A stretch of DNA of 64,000 nucleotides from positions 62,001-126,000 of the forward strand of contig NZ_WWEO01000039.1 in the NCBI RefSeq assembly GCF_009928685.1, given 5' to 3'. The translations under genes were made by a program, and so were the position numbers. This document shows positions 52,958 to 62,650 of the stretch, piece after piece (the first letter of the stretch is position 1; every line of letters begins with the position of its first letter). The notes below the pieces were generated by a model, which ran no database searches, was not told where the DNA came from, and saw nothing but the letters and a program-made list of their open reading frames with translations. Origin of the DNA: Mucilaginibacter agri (GTDB taxonomy: Bacteria; Bacteroidota; Bacteroidia; Sphingobacteriales; Sphingobacteriaceae).

Positions 52958-53725
52958 ATGAGATCGATATGGAAAGGCTCGATAGGGTTTGGGCTGGTAA
53001 ATATTCCTGTTAAATTATATTCGGCGGTGCAGAACAGTTCGCTCGATCTGGATATGCTAGACGGCCGCGACCACGCCCGTATCAGGTTTCAGCGCGTGAA
53101 TGCAGACACTCACAAAGAGGTACCTTACGACAAAATAGTACGTGCCTACAAACTTAATGATGATTATGTAGTGGTAGAGCAGGCTGATTTTGAGGCCGCC
53201 AGTCCCGAGAAAACAAAGCTGATTGAGATAGAAAGTTTTGTGAATATGAGCGAAGTAAACCCCATGTTTTATGAAACCTCCTATTACGCCGAGCCCGAGC
53301 AGAAAAATAGTAAGGCTTATAATTTATTAGTGCAGGCGCTGGGTACAAGCAAAAAGGCCGGATTGGCCCGTTTTGTACTGCGCAATACCGAAAACTTGTG
53401 CATTATCCATCCCGAAAATAATGTGCTGGTGGTTACGCGAATAAGGTTTGGGGAGGAAATCAGAAGTACGGAAGATTTGAACATCCCCAAAGAAACCAAG
53501 CTCAGTAAAAAAGAACTGGATATGGGTTTGGCCCTGATCAATCAGTACGCCGAAAAATTTGATGTATCGAAATTTAAAGATCAATATACCGACGAGCTGC
53601 TGAAAATTATCAAAGCTAAAGCCAAAGGCAAACGACCAACCATTAAGAAAATGAAAGTGGTAAAAACCTCAAGTGATGATCTGTACGATCAGCTAATGGC
53701 TAGTTTGAATAGAAAGGGTGCTTAA
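52958..53725 (+). CDS. ku: Ku protein (non-homologous end joining)
   Basis: 255 aa, typical bacterial Ku length. Starts RSIWKGSIGFGLVNIPVKLY, the family hallmark, then RIRFQRVNADTHKEVPYDKI, ETSYYAEPEQKNSKAYNLL and KAGLARFVLRNTENLC. It forms a homodimeric ring on broken DNA ends and recruits LigD. The Lys-rich tail (KAKAKGKRPTIKKMK) fits DNA bridging. No LigD is in the window. Confidence 0.94.
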   Translation: MRSIWKGSIGFGLVNIPVKLYSAVQNSSLDLDMLDGRDHARIRFQRVNADTHKEVPYDKIVRAYKLNDDYVVVEQADFEAASPEKTKLIEIESFVNMSEVNPMFYETSYYAEPEQKNSKAYNLLVQALGTSKKAGLARFVLRNTENLCIIHPENNVLVVTRIRFGEEIRSTEDLNIPKETKLSKKELDMGLALINQYAEKFDVSKFKDQYTDELLKIIKAKAKGKRPTIKKMKVVKTSSDDLYDQLMASLNRKGA

Positions 53726-53737
53726 AGCATGTTTTCT

Positions 53738-54109
53738 TTATCCGATGAATTTTCCGTCGATCCAATTTAAGGGCAGGCTGGTTTCATTGATAGCCCGACT
53801 TACCTCTGAGTTTACAATTAAAGCGAGATCAAATTTCTGAAAACGAATGCAGGTTTCGTACAAAGCTTCGGCTACATTCAGTGCTCTGTCTATGTCGCCC
53901 TGACTTAATACTTTAAGGTTATAAGCGCCTGACTTAAAAGTTGATGGGAAAAGATTACTTACGTCAATTTTCAATAATTTACCAATTTCCGTAAGCATAT
54001 ATATGTTAACCGGGTCATCATCGTCCAACAAATAAAATAGGGTAGATTCAAGTCGTTGAGTGAATATTTGTGCAAGATCGTCTTCAATGACTTTCTTTCT
54101 AATTGACAT
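53738..54109 (-). CDS. Small helical protein, unknown function
   Basis: 123 aa, no membrane segment. Contains LAQIFTQRLESTLFYLLDDD and DRALNVAEALYETCIRFQKF; the rest is helical by composition. No family is recognised. It converges on the Ku gene across 12 bp and is followed upstream (minus strand) by 262 bp without a gene apart from a short repeat and a terminator. Confidence 0.6.
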   Translation of the reverse strand: MSIRKKVIEDDLAQIFTQRLESTLFYLLDDDDPVNIYMLTEIGKLLKIDVSNLFPSTFKSGAYNLKVLSQGDIDRALNVAEALYETCIRFQKFDLALIVNSEVSRAINETSLPLNWIDGKFIG

Positions 54110-54317
54110 AGTTTATTTCTAATTAAAAATTAAAGATAGAAATTCTACACCATTCCGCTTAAATATTTGTAAAAAGGTGGGGAAAGGGAGTCGGGAATTG
54201 AGACTCAGGAGTCAAGAGAGAAGAATTAGGCGGATTAGAATTCCCTCTCGAATGGGGTTAAGAGGGCTATGCAATGGAATATCTCTCGAGTACTGAACTT
54301 TATTTAAAAGAACGTGC

Positions 54318-54348
54318 AAAAAAAGGCCCTCTATATTAGAGAGCCCTT
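54318..54348 (-). terminator. Terminator of the 51-aa membrane peptide gene
   Basis: GGCCCTCT (54324-54331) and AGAGAGCC (54337-54344) pair with one mismatch; minus-strand U-run is supplied by the A-run at 54317-54323. It lies 24 bp after the small gene's stop. Confidence 0.7.
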
Positions 54349-54371
54349 AGGTATTTTAATAAAGACAAATG

Positions 54372-54527
54372 TTAAACAGTGCTCGGACTTCTGATAATGC
54401 CCAGTAAGAACGAAATAATGGCAATTACCAGCAATACATGGATAATACCCGTCGCTGAGTATAAAAATACGCCTAATGCCCATCCTATAATCAGGATAAC
54501 GGCAACGATATACAATAATGATCTCAT
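54372..54527 (-). CDS. lmo0937-like (DUF5670) two-helix membrane peptide
   Basis: 51 aa, too short for most gene finders. Translation reads MRSLLYIVAVILIIGWALGV then a second helix around HVLLVIAIISFLLGIIRS. This matches the lmo0937/DUF5670 family of about 50-aa peptides. A strong ribosome site (AAGGAG, 8 bp before the ATG) is present, unusual in this genome. It has its own terminator at 54318. Family proteins are small membrane peptides of unknown role, often tied to stress. Confidence 0.85.
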   Translation of the reverse strand: MRSLLYIVAVILIIGWALGVFLYSATGIIHVLLVIAIISFLLGIIRSPSTV

Positions 54528-54584
54528 GGTAGACTCCTTTTTAGTTAATTAAAAAATAAGTACTGTATATATAAGTTGATAAAC

Positions 54585-54621
54585 AAAAAAAGGTTTTCAG
54601 TTTTTGATACTGAAAACCTTT
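54585..54621 (-). terminator. Terminator of the M61 peptidase gene
   Basis: AAAGGTTTTCAG (54589-54600) and CTGAAAACCTTT (54610-54621) form a perfect 12-bp stem, followed on the minus strand by a T-run. Confidence 0.9.
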
Positions 54622-54651
54622 CTTACTTGCTCCAAAAGCAAAATATGCTGT

Positions 54652-56481
54652 TTAGATAGATGGCGTGTTTTTATTATAAATAAGCCACTTTTTACGAACT
54701 GCCAATTGTGTTTCAGAAGGCGAATCGATACTCTCTATTTTATATTTAAAGTCGTTATTGCGTAACAGTGTAACCGGCAGGTTAAGCGTCTGTCCGTCGC
54801 GAATAACGGTAACGGTTACCTTATCGCCTACTTTTTTGTCGCCAAGCAGGTTTTTAGGATCAGTTATCGGCTGATCGTCGATGGCTTTCAGCTCGTCGTT
54901 AACGTTAATGCCGTCTATCCAACCCGCAGTTCCGCGGCTAACGCCAATTACTTTGGTAACACCGGCAACAGTACTTGTTTTAATGCCCAAAGTCGGGATG
55001 TTGGTGTTAGCAAATTCGTCGGTTAATTTATAGCCTGCATAGCCAAGGTATTTGTTATAGTCTATTTGGTCTAAACCGTTAACGTATTTTTGGTAGAAGC
55101 TATCCAGGTTTTTACCGGCAAATTTCTCTAAACCTTGTTTAAACTCAGCATCGGTATAGCCGCGCTTTTTGGTTTTATAGTACTCGTTGTACATGTATTT
55201 CATTACATCATCAAGGCTGTACTTGGTTTTGCTGTCGCTGATAATTTCCAGATCTAACAAAAATGCCGCTACCGAACCTTTGTTGTAATACGAGATAGTT
55301 GTGTTGGCCGAGTTTTCGTCAGGGCGGTAGGCCTTGATCCAGGCATCATAGCTCGATTGAGATAGTGGCTGGATTTTGGCGCCTTGTGAGTTTTCTACAA
55401 TGTTGATATCCGCCGCCAGTACACCTAAATAATTATCTGTGCTGTAAAGCTTGGTGCGGTTAACAATCATGTTGTCGTAGTAAGCAGTGAAGCCCTCGGC
55501 AATCCAAAGATCGGTAGTGTAGTTCTCGTTGTCGTAATCAAACGGGCCTAAGGCAATCGGGCGTAAACGTTTCACATTCCACAGGTGAAAGTGCTCGTGC
55601 GCCACCAGGCTCAAAAAGTTTTGGTAACCCGATTCGGTATTATAACTATTGCGCGAAGCGCCCAGTACTGTAGAGCTTAAGTGCTCCAACCCGCCGCCGC
55701 CGCGGTTATAGTTATGTACTATAAAGGTGTAATGCTTGTTAGGGTTTTCGCCGAAAACAGCGGTTTCTAATTCAACTACATGGGCCATATCTTTTTTAAG
55801 GCGCTCTTTATCATAGTTGCCGCCACCATACATGGCTACTTCGTAATCAACGCCGGCAGCTTTAAACCCAAAAACATCCTGGTTACCCACCTCAATCGGC
55901 GAATCGAAAAGAATATCGTAGTTAGGTGCAGTGCGGGTAAACGGATCGTTGTTTACCATTTCCAGGCTTGTAGATACTTTATCCCAGTTTTTGTAAGGGG
56001 TAATATGTATGGTTGATGGGTGCATCAGCATACCATTTGGATATAAAAACATCCCTGAAGTTGACAAAAAGGCATGCGTAACATCAATAAAAGCAGTACG
56101 AACCGAAATCTCGAAGCAATACATGCGGTATTTTACCTTCACCGAATTAATGTTGGTGGTGTTAATATGCCAGGTATTTTTACTGGTTTTTACAAACGGA
56201 ATAGTTTTACCATTTGCTTCAACTCCAAAAGATTCGAGGTTTTTGGCAAACTCGCGCACCAGGTACGAGCCTGGAGTCCAAACGGGCATTTTAAGGTCTA
56301 AAGCGTTTTGGGCGAGACCGCTTACGGTCATTTCAATATCGGCATAATGTGCCTGCGGTTCGGTGAATTTCACCTCATAGCTGATCTTCACATTTTCGGC
56401 CGCTATGCTGTCGGTGTAATTTGTCATTAGCAAAGTAAATAGTGCAATAAAAAATAAAGCAGTTTTTTTCATGGGGCGCAA
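54652..56481 (-). CDS. M61 family (glycyl aminopeptidase-like) metallopeptidase with PDZ domain
   Basis: 609 aa with a signal peptide (residues 1-27). An N-terminal beta domain (30-190) precedes the M61 core: zinc site His295-Glu296-His299 (HEHFH) and Glu in WIAEGFTAYYD, then helices to 450. The C-terminal PDZ-like domain (about 500-590, with NVNDELKAIDDQPITDPKNL) is normal for the family. Secreted or periplasmic aminopeptidase acting on N-terminal small residues. Single-gene unit with its own terminator. Confidence 0.92.
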   Translation of the reverse strand: MRPMKKTALFFIALFTLLMTNYTDSIAAENVKISYEVKFTEPQAHYADIEMTVSGLAQNALDLKMPVWTPGSYLVREFAKNLESFGVEANGKTIPFVKTSKNTWHINTTNINSVKVKYRMYCFEISVRTAFIDVTHAFLSTSGMFLYPNGMLMHPSTIHITPYKNWDKVSTSLEMVNNDPFTRTAPNYDILFDSPIEVGNQDVFGFKAAGVDYEVAMYGGGNYDKERLKKDMAHVVELETAVFGENPNKHYTFIVHNYNRGGGGLEHLSSTVLGASRNSYNTESGYQNFLSLVAHEHFHLWNVKRLRPIALGPFDYDNENYTTDLWIAEGFTAYYDNMIVNRTKLYSTDNYLGVLAADINIVENSQGAKIQPLSQSSYDAWIKAYRPDENSANTTISYYNKGSVAAFLLDLEIISDSKTKYSLDDVMKYMYNEYYKTKKRGYTDAEFKQGLEKFAGKNLDSFYQKYVNGLDQIDYNKYLGYAGYKLTDEFANTNIPTLGIKTSTVAGVTKVIGVSRGTAGWIDGINVNDELKAIDDQPITDPKNLLGDKKVGDKVTVTVIRDGQTLNLPVTLLRNNDFKYKIESIDSPSETQLAVRKKWLIYNKNTPSI

Positions 56482-56592
56482 TTTATAAAAAACTACTTAT
56501 TAAGCATTTATAGCAGTAATATTACGTTGTAAAATGGTTGATACACACAACTATTATATATTATAACTATTTACTTTAGCTGCGCCTTTTTT

Positions 56593-57051
56593 ATGGACAT
56601 AACGGAGCCAATATCGCGCAAGCTACTTCATCTCGGACGCATTTACCTGCATGCTTTGGCAAAACAGGTAGATCATCTGGATATTAACCGTTACCACGAT
56701 TTTTTAACCCTGATTTATTTACACAATGGCCAGCTTACACAAAAAGCGCTGGGCCAGTTATTGGATAAAGATAAGTCGTCGTTAGTAAGCATTATTGATC
56801 TGCTTACCGAAAAGGGCTACGTATACCGCGAAATAAACCCTGCCGACCGTCGCGAACAACTGCTTAAAATAACAGCAAAGGCCGAACAGGAAGTGCCGGA
56901 AATTATAAAGGCGTTTGAGGGCATTAATAACAGTACTACCGAAAATATATCTGCTGCTGATTTAAAAACCTTTAACCGGGTGCTGGCGCAGATGGAAGAG
57001 AACTTGCGAGCGCACACATTAACAGAAACCAACGTAGAAACCAAATCTTAA
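56593..57051 (+). CDS. MarR-family regulator of the RND operon
   Basis: 152 aa. Winged helix with LTQKALGQLLDKDKSSLVSI as recognition region and KGYVYREINPADRREQLLKI as wing; helical ends for dimer formation. First gene of the operon, 15 bp before the membrane fusion protein gene, so it is likely the ligand-responsive repressor of the efflux pump and of itself. Confidence 0.92.
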   Translation: MDITEPISRKLLHLGRIYLHALAKQVDHLDINRYHDFLTLIYLHNGQLTQKALGQLLDKDKSSLVSIIDLLTEKGYVYREINPADRREQLLKITAKAEQEVPEIIKAFEGINNSTTENISAADLKTFNRVLAQMEENLRAHTLTETNVETKS

Positions 57052-57066
57052 GCGATACCATATTTT

Positions 57067-58146
57067 ATGAAAACCAGGTACATCGTATATATTGCACTGG
57101 CCTTAGTAGTAGGCTTTTTAATATTTAACAAGCTGCACAACGGCAAAAGCAAAGAGGCTTCGGGCCAGGCTGCCGGCGCCAAAGGCGGCAAAAAGAAAAA
57201 CGGCCCGGTGCCGGTTAAGGTAATGATTGTTAAGGATACCGCGGTAACCAACAATATAGATCTTACCGGTACTATTGATCCTAACGAAAAGGTAAACCTG
57301 GTTAGCCAAACCGCGGGCAACATTACGGGCATTTACTTTCAGGAAGGTAGCCGTGTAAGCAAAGGGCAGGTGCTGGTAAAAGTTTACAATGCCGATCTGG
57401 TGGCATCGTTAAAGCAAAATCAATATCAGATTACGCTTGCTCAACAAAACGAGTATCGTAACAAGGTATTATTAAGTAAAGAAGCCGTAAGCCAGCAAGA
57501 GTATGATACGTCATTGTCAAATTATAACTCATTAAAGGCACAGGGCGATGTAATTAAAGCGCAGATTGCCCGTACCGAAATCCGTGCACCGTTTTCGGGA
57601 GTTATTGGATTAAGAAACGTTAGCCCCGGTGGTTATTTATCACCGTCCACATCCATTGCTACCCTGGTTAGCACCGATCCGATGAAGGTTACCTTCTCGG
57701 TTCCCGAACGCTATCAGCCTTTAATTAAACCAGGCAGCAAGGTTAGCTTTAACATTGCGAGTTCGAGAGAGAATTTTACAGCTGTTGTTTATGCCATTGA
57801 GCCGGCCATTGATCAAACATCGCGTACGGTTACCGTACGTGCACGTGCAGCCAATCCTAAAAACCTGATTACCGCGGGTGGTTTCGCCAAGATCAACTTA
57901 ACGCTCGATCAGATCCCGAAAACTATTATGGTGCCTACCGAATGCGTAATTCCCGATCTGAAAAACAGCAAAGTGTACATTGCCCATAACGGAACGGCCG
58001 TTGTCAGACCGGTAAAAACTGACCTGCGCACAGATACAAAAATTGAAATTACCGACGGTTTAAAAGCCGGCGATAGCCTGATCATTTCGGGTCTGATACA
58101 AATGCGACCAAAAGTGCCTTTAAAAATTGTTAAAGTTATTAAGTAA
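57067..58146 (+). CDS. RND efflux periplasmic adaptor (membrane fusion protein)
   Basis: 359 aa. One N-terminal helix (IVYIALALVVGFLIFNKL), then lipoyl-like halves (VNLVSQTAGNITGIYFQEGS and EIRAPFSGVIGLRNVSPGG), a short coiled-coil hairpin, a beta barrel (MKVTFSVPERYQPLIKPG) and a membrane-proximal end. It links the inner-membrane pump to the outer-membrane channel. 8 bp before the pump gene. Confidence 0.93.
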   Translation: MKTRYIVYIALALVVGFLIFNKLHNGKSKEASGQAAGAKGGKKKNGPVPVKVMIVKDTAVTNNIDLTGTIDPNEKVNLVSQTAGNITGIYFQEGSRVSKGQVLVKVYNADLVASLKQNQYQITLAQQNEYRNKVLLSKEAVSQQEYDTSLSNYNSLKAQGDVIKAQIARTEIRAPFSGVIGLRNVSPGGYLSPSTSIATLVSTDPMKVTFSVPERYQPLIKPGSKVSFNIASSRENFTAVVYAIEPAIDQTSRTVTVRARAANPKNLITAGGFAKINLTLDQIPKTIMVPTECVIPDLKNSKVYIAHNGTAVVRPVKTDLRTDTKIEITDGLKAGDSLIISGLIQMRPKVPLKIVKVIK

Positions 58147-58154
58147 GCATTATC

Positions 58155-61100
58155 ATGAGTTTATCCTCAACCAGTATTAAGCGGCCGGTGTTGGCAACAG
58201 TACTCTCTGTAGTAATTGTTGTTTTCGGTATCATCGGCTACAAGTTTTTAGGAACGCGGGATTTCCCTTCGGTAGATCCGCCTATTATTACTGTGCAAAC
58301 CAGTTACTCGGGTGCAAATGCCGAGGTAATTGAGTCGCAGATAACCGAGCCCTTGGAGAAAGCCATTAATGGTGTACAAGGTATCCGCAACATTTCGTCA
58401 ACAAGTTCTGTAGGTAGCAGCACCATCACGGTAGAGTTTAACCTCGATGCAGATTTGGAAACTGCGGCCAATGACGTGCGCGACAAGGTATCACAGGCAC
58501 AACGCCAGTTACCACAGGATATTGATGCCCCGCCGGTAGTTACCAAGGCCGATGCCAATTCAGATAACATTATTACCATTACCGTAAGCAGCGACACCCG
58601 CAACATTATGCAGGTGGATGATTACGCGGAAAACGTATTACAGGAGGGTTTGCAAACCATCCCGGGTGTGAGCTCTATCAATATTCAGGGTCAACGCCAG
58701 TACGCGATGCGTTTATGGATAGATCCGGCTAAATTATCATCTTATGGATTAGCCGCTACCGATATTCGCGATGCGCTAAATAATGAGAACGTGGAGTTGC
58801 CTGCCGGTAAGATCGAGGGCAACAATACCGAATTAACTATCCGTGCACTGGGCAAGCTGTCGACCGAAAAAGAATTTAATAACCTTATTATCCGTGCCGA
58901 CAGTAACCGTGTTATTCACCTGCGCGATGTGGGTTATGCGGTAATGGGTTCGTCAAACGAAGAAACTTCGCTGAAAGAGTCGGGTGTGCCAGAAGTGGGT
59001 CTCGCCCTTGTGCCGCAACCGGGTGCCAACTACGTGCAAATTGCCAAGGATTTTTATGTGCGTTTAAAGCAGATAGAAAAAGATCTGCCACCCGATATTA
59101 AAGTTAAAGTGGCGTTGGATAACACCCGCTTTATTAACCAGTCTATCGATGAGGTAGAAGAAACGCTGATTATCTCGTTTATTCTCGTGGTAATTATTAT
59201 TTACCTGTTCTTCCGCGATTGGCTCATCGCTTTCCGCCCGCTGATAGACATTCCGGTTTCCTTAATCGGTACGTTCTTTATCATGTATATCTTCGGGTTC
59301 TCTATCAATATTCTAACCCTGCTTGGTATCGTACTGGCTACGGGTTTGGTGGTGGATGATGGTATCGTGGTCACGGAGAATATTTACAAGAAGGTAGAGG
59401 AGGGCATGCCGATCCGAAAGGCGGCGTTCGAGGGGTCGGCAGAGATTTTCTTTGCGGTAATATCAACCTCGGTTACGCTGGCGGCGGTGTTTTTACCAAT
59501 CGTATTCTTACAAGGCTTTACAGGGCGATTATTCAGGGAGTTTGCCATTGTGGTTGCCGGTTCGGTATTGATCTCAGCTTTCGTATCCCTGTCGTTAACG
59601 CCAATGCTTAACGTAAAACTGATTCGCAAAAATCAGAAGAAGTCGAATTTTTATATCCGTACCGAGCCATTCTTCCAAAAGATGACCAATGCGTATACCG
59701 AAACGCTGGTTAACTTTATGAAGCGCAAATGGATCTCGCTGGTTATCATCGCTATTTCGTTGGTGATCATCGGTGTACTGGCAAAATCTACCCAGTCTGA
59801 ATTAGCTCCGCTTGACGACCGCTCTTTATTACGTTTTAGTGTAACCGGCTCCGAAGGTGCCAGTTATGAGTTTATGACCAAGTACATGAACAATATTTCG
59901 CAATTGGTTGATGACTCTATCCCCGAAGCTAACGTAAACATATCTGTTGTTTCACCGGGTAGTGGCGGTGGTGGTTCTGCCAACTCGGGCTTTGGCCGGG
60001 TGGGCTTGGTTGCGCCAGATCAAAGGAAGCGAAGCCAACAGCAAATTGCCGACTGGCTAACCAAAAAATTAAGCCGTTACCCCGATGCCCGTGCTTTGGT
60101 TGTGCAAGAGCAAACCATAAGCGGTGGTGGTAGTGGTGCTCGTACCTCCTTACCCGTTCAGTTTGTAATCCAGAATCAGGATTTTGAGAAAATCCGTAAG
60201 GCCTTGCCTACTTTCTTCGCCGAGGTTTCTAAAGATCCGGTATTCTCGGCATCAGACGTAAACTTAAAATTCACCAAGCCCGAAATTACAGTGGTTACCG
60301 ATCGCGACCGTGCGCGTGATTTGGGTGTTAACGTTAACGATATAGCCACCACACTACAGCTTTACTATAGTGCCGGCCGCTTAAATTACTTTTTGCTTAA
60401 TGGTAAACAGTACCAGGTTATAGCGCAGGTAGACCGTGCTAACCGCGATCAGCCGCTCGACCTGAAATCTGTTTATGTGCGCAGCAGCCGTGGCACGCTT
60501 GTGCAACTGGATAACGTTGTTAAAGTATCCGAAGATGCTACACCGCCGTCTATCTACCACTTTAACCGTTATAAATCGGCAACTGTACAGGCAGGTTTAG
60601 CACCGGGTTACACGGTGGGCGATGGTATTGCCGAAATGCAGAAACTGGCAGATAAAACATTTGACTCAACATTCAGTACTGCACTAAGCGGGCCATCCCG
60701 TGACTATGCCGAAAGCTCTTCGAATATCTTGTTTGCCTTCGGTTTTGCGCTATTGCTTATTTATCTAGTACTGGCCGCGCAGTTCGAAAGCTTCATAGAT
60801 CCGTTCATTGTAATGTTTACCGTGCCGCTGGCTATTGCAGGTGCATTTATATCGTTATGGTTGTTTGATCAAACGCTGAACATCTTTAGTGAGATTGGTA
60901 TGATTACCCTGGTAGGTTTGGTAACTAAGAACGGTATCCTCATTGTTGAGTTTGCCAACCAGCGCATGGAACACGGTGTTGCCAAATACGAAGCTATTGT
61001 GGAGGCCGCTACTGCGCGTTTACGCCCGATATTAATGACCAGTTTGGCTGTAATATTAGGTGTTGTGCCTATTGCCTTTGCACTGGGTGCCGGTGCTAAA

Positions 61101-61277
61101 AGCCGTGTGTCTTTAGGTATAGTAATTATGGGTGGGATGCTTTTCTCGCTTATCCTTACCCTGTACATTATCCCGGTAATGTATTTGATGTTTGCGTCGA
61201 AAACACGCCACGATCCTAACGAGGAACCGCCTGTAGAAGAAGAAATCCACGAACCTAAACTGATAGAAAATTTATAA
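58155..61277 (+). CDS. RND-family multidrug efflux pump, HAE1 type
   Basis: 1040 aa with twelve helices and two large periplasmic loops. Proton relay Asp pair in ATGLVVDDGIVVTENIYKK and partner Lys in TLVGLVTKNGILIVEFANQ are intact. The first periplasmic loop has TEPLEKAINGVQGIRNISS. A Gly-rich loop (GSGGGGSANSGFG) sits in the second half. It is a proton-driven tripartite pump, like AcrB, for drugs or hydrophobic compounds. 5 bp before the TolC-type gene; regulated by the upstream MarR. Confidence 0.94.
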   Translation: MSLSSTSIKRPVLATVLSVVIVVFGIIGYKFLGTRDFPSVDPPIITVQTSYSGANAEVIESQITEPLEKAINGVQGIRNISSTSSVGSSTITVEFNLDADLETAANDVRDKVSQAQRQLPQDIDAPPVVTKADANSDNIITITVSSDTRNIMQVDDYAENVLQEGLQTIPGVSSINIQGQRQYAMRLWIDPAKLSSYGLAATDIRDALNNENVELPAGKIEGNNTELTIRALGKLSTEKEFNNLIIRADSNRVIHLRDVGYAVMGSSNEETSLKESGVPEVGLALVPQPGANYVQIAKDFYVRLKQIEKDLPPDIKVKVALDNTRFINQSIDEVEETLIISFILVVIIIYLFFRDWLIAFRPLIDIPVSLIGTFFIMYIFGFSINILTLLGIVLATGLVVDDGIVVTENIYKKVEEGMPIRKAAFEGSAEIFFAVISTSVTLAAVFLPIVFLQGFTGRLFREFAIVVAGSVLISAFVSLSLTPMLNVKLIRKNQKKSNFYIRTEPFFQKMTNAYTETLVNFMKRKWISLVIIAISLVIIGVLAKSTQSELAPLDDRSLLRFSVTGSEGASYEFMTKYMNNISQLVDDSIPEANVNISVVSPGSGGGGSANSGFGRVGLVAPDQRKRSQQQIADWLTKKLSRYPDARALVVQEQTISGGGSGARTSLPVQFVIQNQDFEKIRKALPTFFAEVSKDPVFSASDVNLKFTKPEITVVTDRDRARDLGVNVNDIATTLQLYYSAGRLNYFLLNGKQYQVIAQVDRANRDQPLDLKSVYVRSSRGTLVQLDNVVKVSEDATPPSIYHFNRYKSATVQAGLAPGYTVGDGIAEMQKLADKTFDSTFSTALSGPSRDYAESSSNILFAFGFALLLIYLVLAAQFESFIDPFIVMFTVPLAIAGAFISLWLFDQTLNIFSEIGMITLVGLVTKNGILIVEFANQRMEHGVAKYEAIVEAATARLRPILMTSLAVILGVVPIAFALGAGAKSRVSLGIVIMGGMLFSLILTLYIIPVMYLMFASKTRHDPNEEPPVEEEIHEPKLIENL

Positions 61278-61282
61278 GAAGT

Positions 61283-62602
61283 ATGAAAGTAAGACTAAGC
61301 TTAAGCCTAATTACGGCCTGCCTTATTTTAACAGGTAACCTGCACGCGCAGGACACCACCATGCTTACTATAAAGGATGCCGTTGAAATTGCGCTGAAGA
61401 ATAATTATAACATCAGGCTATCGCAAAATAATGCTGCCATTGCTAAAAATAACGTTACCCCGGGTGCAGCAGGTATGCTGCCGGTGGTTAACGGTCAGTT
61501 CACATCAAGCAATAGTATTCAGGATACGCGACAAATTCGTGCCGATAACAGCATTAACGCAATTAATAATGCCAACAACACGGGCACCAACTATGGCGCA
61601 AATTTAAACTGGACCGTGTTTGATGGTTTTGGCATGTTTGCCAATTACGACGCCTTGAAACAGCGTAATAACCTGGGACAAGTTTTACTGCGCGATACTG
61701 TGCAGGCTACCATTGCAAGTGTATTATCGAGTTACTACGACCTGGTAAACCAAAATGAACAGTTGAAAGCCTTGCGTGGCGCCATCGCTATTTCGCGTGT
61801 GCAGTTACGATATGCTAATGATAAGTTTAAGGTAGGCCGGGTATCACGCCTGGACGTACTGAACGCCGAGGTAAACTATAATACCGATACCGCAAATTAC
61901 ATTACCCAACTGCAGGCGTATAAAACTAGCCAGATCAAATTAAACCAATTAATGATCCGCGATTTGCAGAGCCAGTTTAAAGTAGCCGATACCATAGTGG
62001 TTGACCAAAAGCTGCTGTTGGGCGATATCCTTAACCAGGCGCAAAATCAGAACCCTGCAATTATTGCTTCGGAAATCAATAAGCGTTTGGCCGAAATCAG
62101 TTTAAAGCAAGTGCAATCAACCCGGTATCCACAGGTTGCTGTAAATGGTGGATACACAGTGAACAATAGCAATACCCCGGCAGGTTTTACCAAGATCCAA
62201 AAATCAAACGGTTGGTCTTATGGCTTAACTGCAACCATCAATATTTTTGATGGCTTTAACCAATGGAGGCGCGAACGCAATGCCAAGCTGCAAATGAATA
62301 GCGCCGGCATTTATAACGACCAAACTAAACTGGATGTTAACGCGCAGATCAATACGCTTTATGCCAGCTACCTAACCGGTTTAGATTTGATAAAATTAGG
62401 GCAAAGCAATGTGGTAATTGCCAAGCGTAACCTCGATATATCTTTAGAAAAATATAAGATAGGTAACATTACACCGTTAGAGATAAGAGAAGCACAACGT
62501 AACTATTTGGATGCTCAATCGAAGTTTTTTGCAGCTCAATACCAGTCGAAAATTGCAGAGATCACATTGAAACAAATCACTGCTACAATTAACATCGACT
62601 AA
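61283..62602 (+). CDS. TolC-family outer membrane efflux channel
   Basis: 439 aa, signal peptide (residues 1-23, ending HAQ). Two-fold repeated outer-membrane efflux domain with DAVEIALKNNYNIRLSQNNA, TVFDGFGMFANYDALKQRNN and the second copy IFDGFNQWRRERNAKLQMN and EKYKIGNITPLEIREAQRN. Completes the RND tripartite system begun at 57067. No linear terminator hairpin follows. Confidence 0.92.
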   Translation: MKVRLSLSLITACLILTGNLHAQDTTMLTIKDAVEIALKNNYNIRLSQNNAAIAKNNVTPGAAGMLPVVNGQFTSSNSIQDTRQIRADNSINAINNANNTGTNYGANLNWTVFDGFGMFANYDALKQRNNLGQVLLRDTVQATIASVLSSYYDLVNQNEQLKALRGAIAISRVQLRYANDKFKVGRVSRLDVLNAEVNYNTDTANYITQLQAYKTSQIKLNQLMIRDLQSQFKVADTIVVDQKLLLGDILNQAQNQNPAIIASEINKRLAEISLKQVQSTRYPQVAVNGGYTVNNSNTPAGFTKIQKSNGWSYGLTATINIFDGFNQWRRERNAKLQMNSAGIYNDQTKLDVNAQINTLYASYLTGLDLIKLGQSNVVIAKRNLDISLEKYKIGNITPLEIREAQRNYLDAQSKFFAAQYQSKIAEITLKQITATINID

Positions 62603-62650
62603 GTTTTTTTTATAAGGATTATTAATTCTAAATAACTATTTTTGAAGTTA

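Noticed and set aside
62637..62644. Firm promoter for the response regulator
   Set aside because: TATTTTTG matches the consensus, but lies 7 bp before the ATG and lacks a -33 element; kept only as a note.
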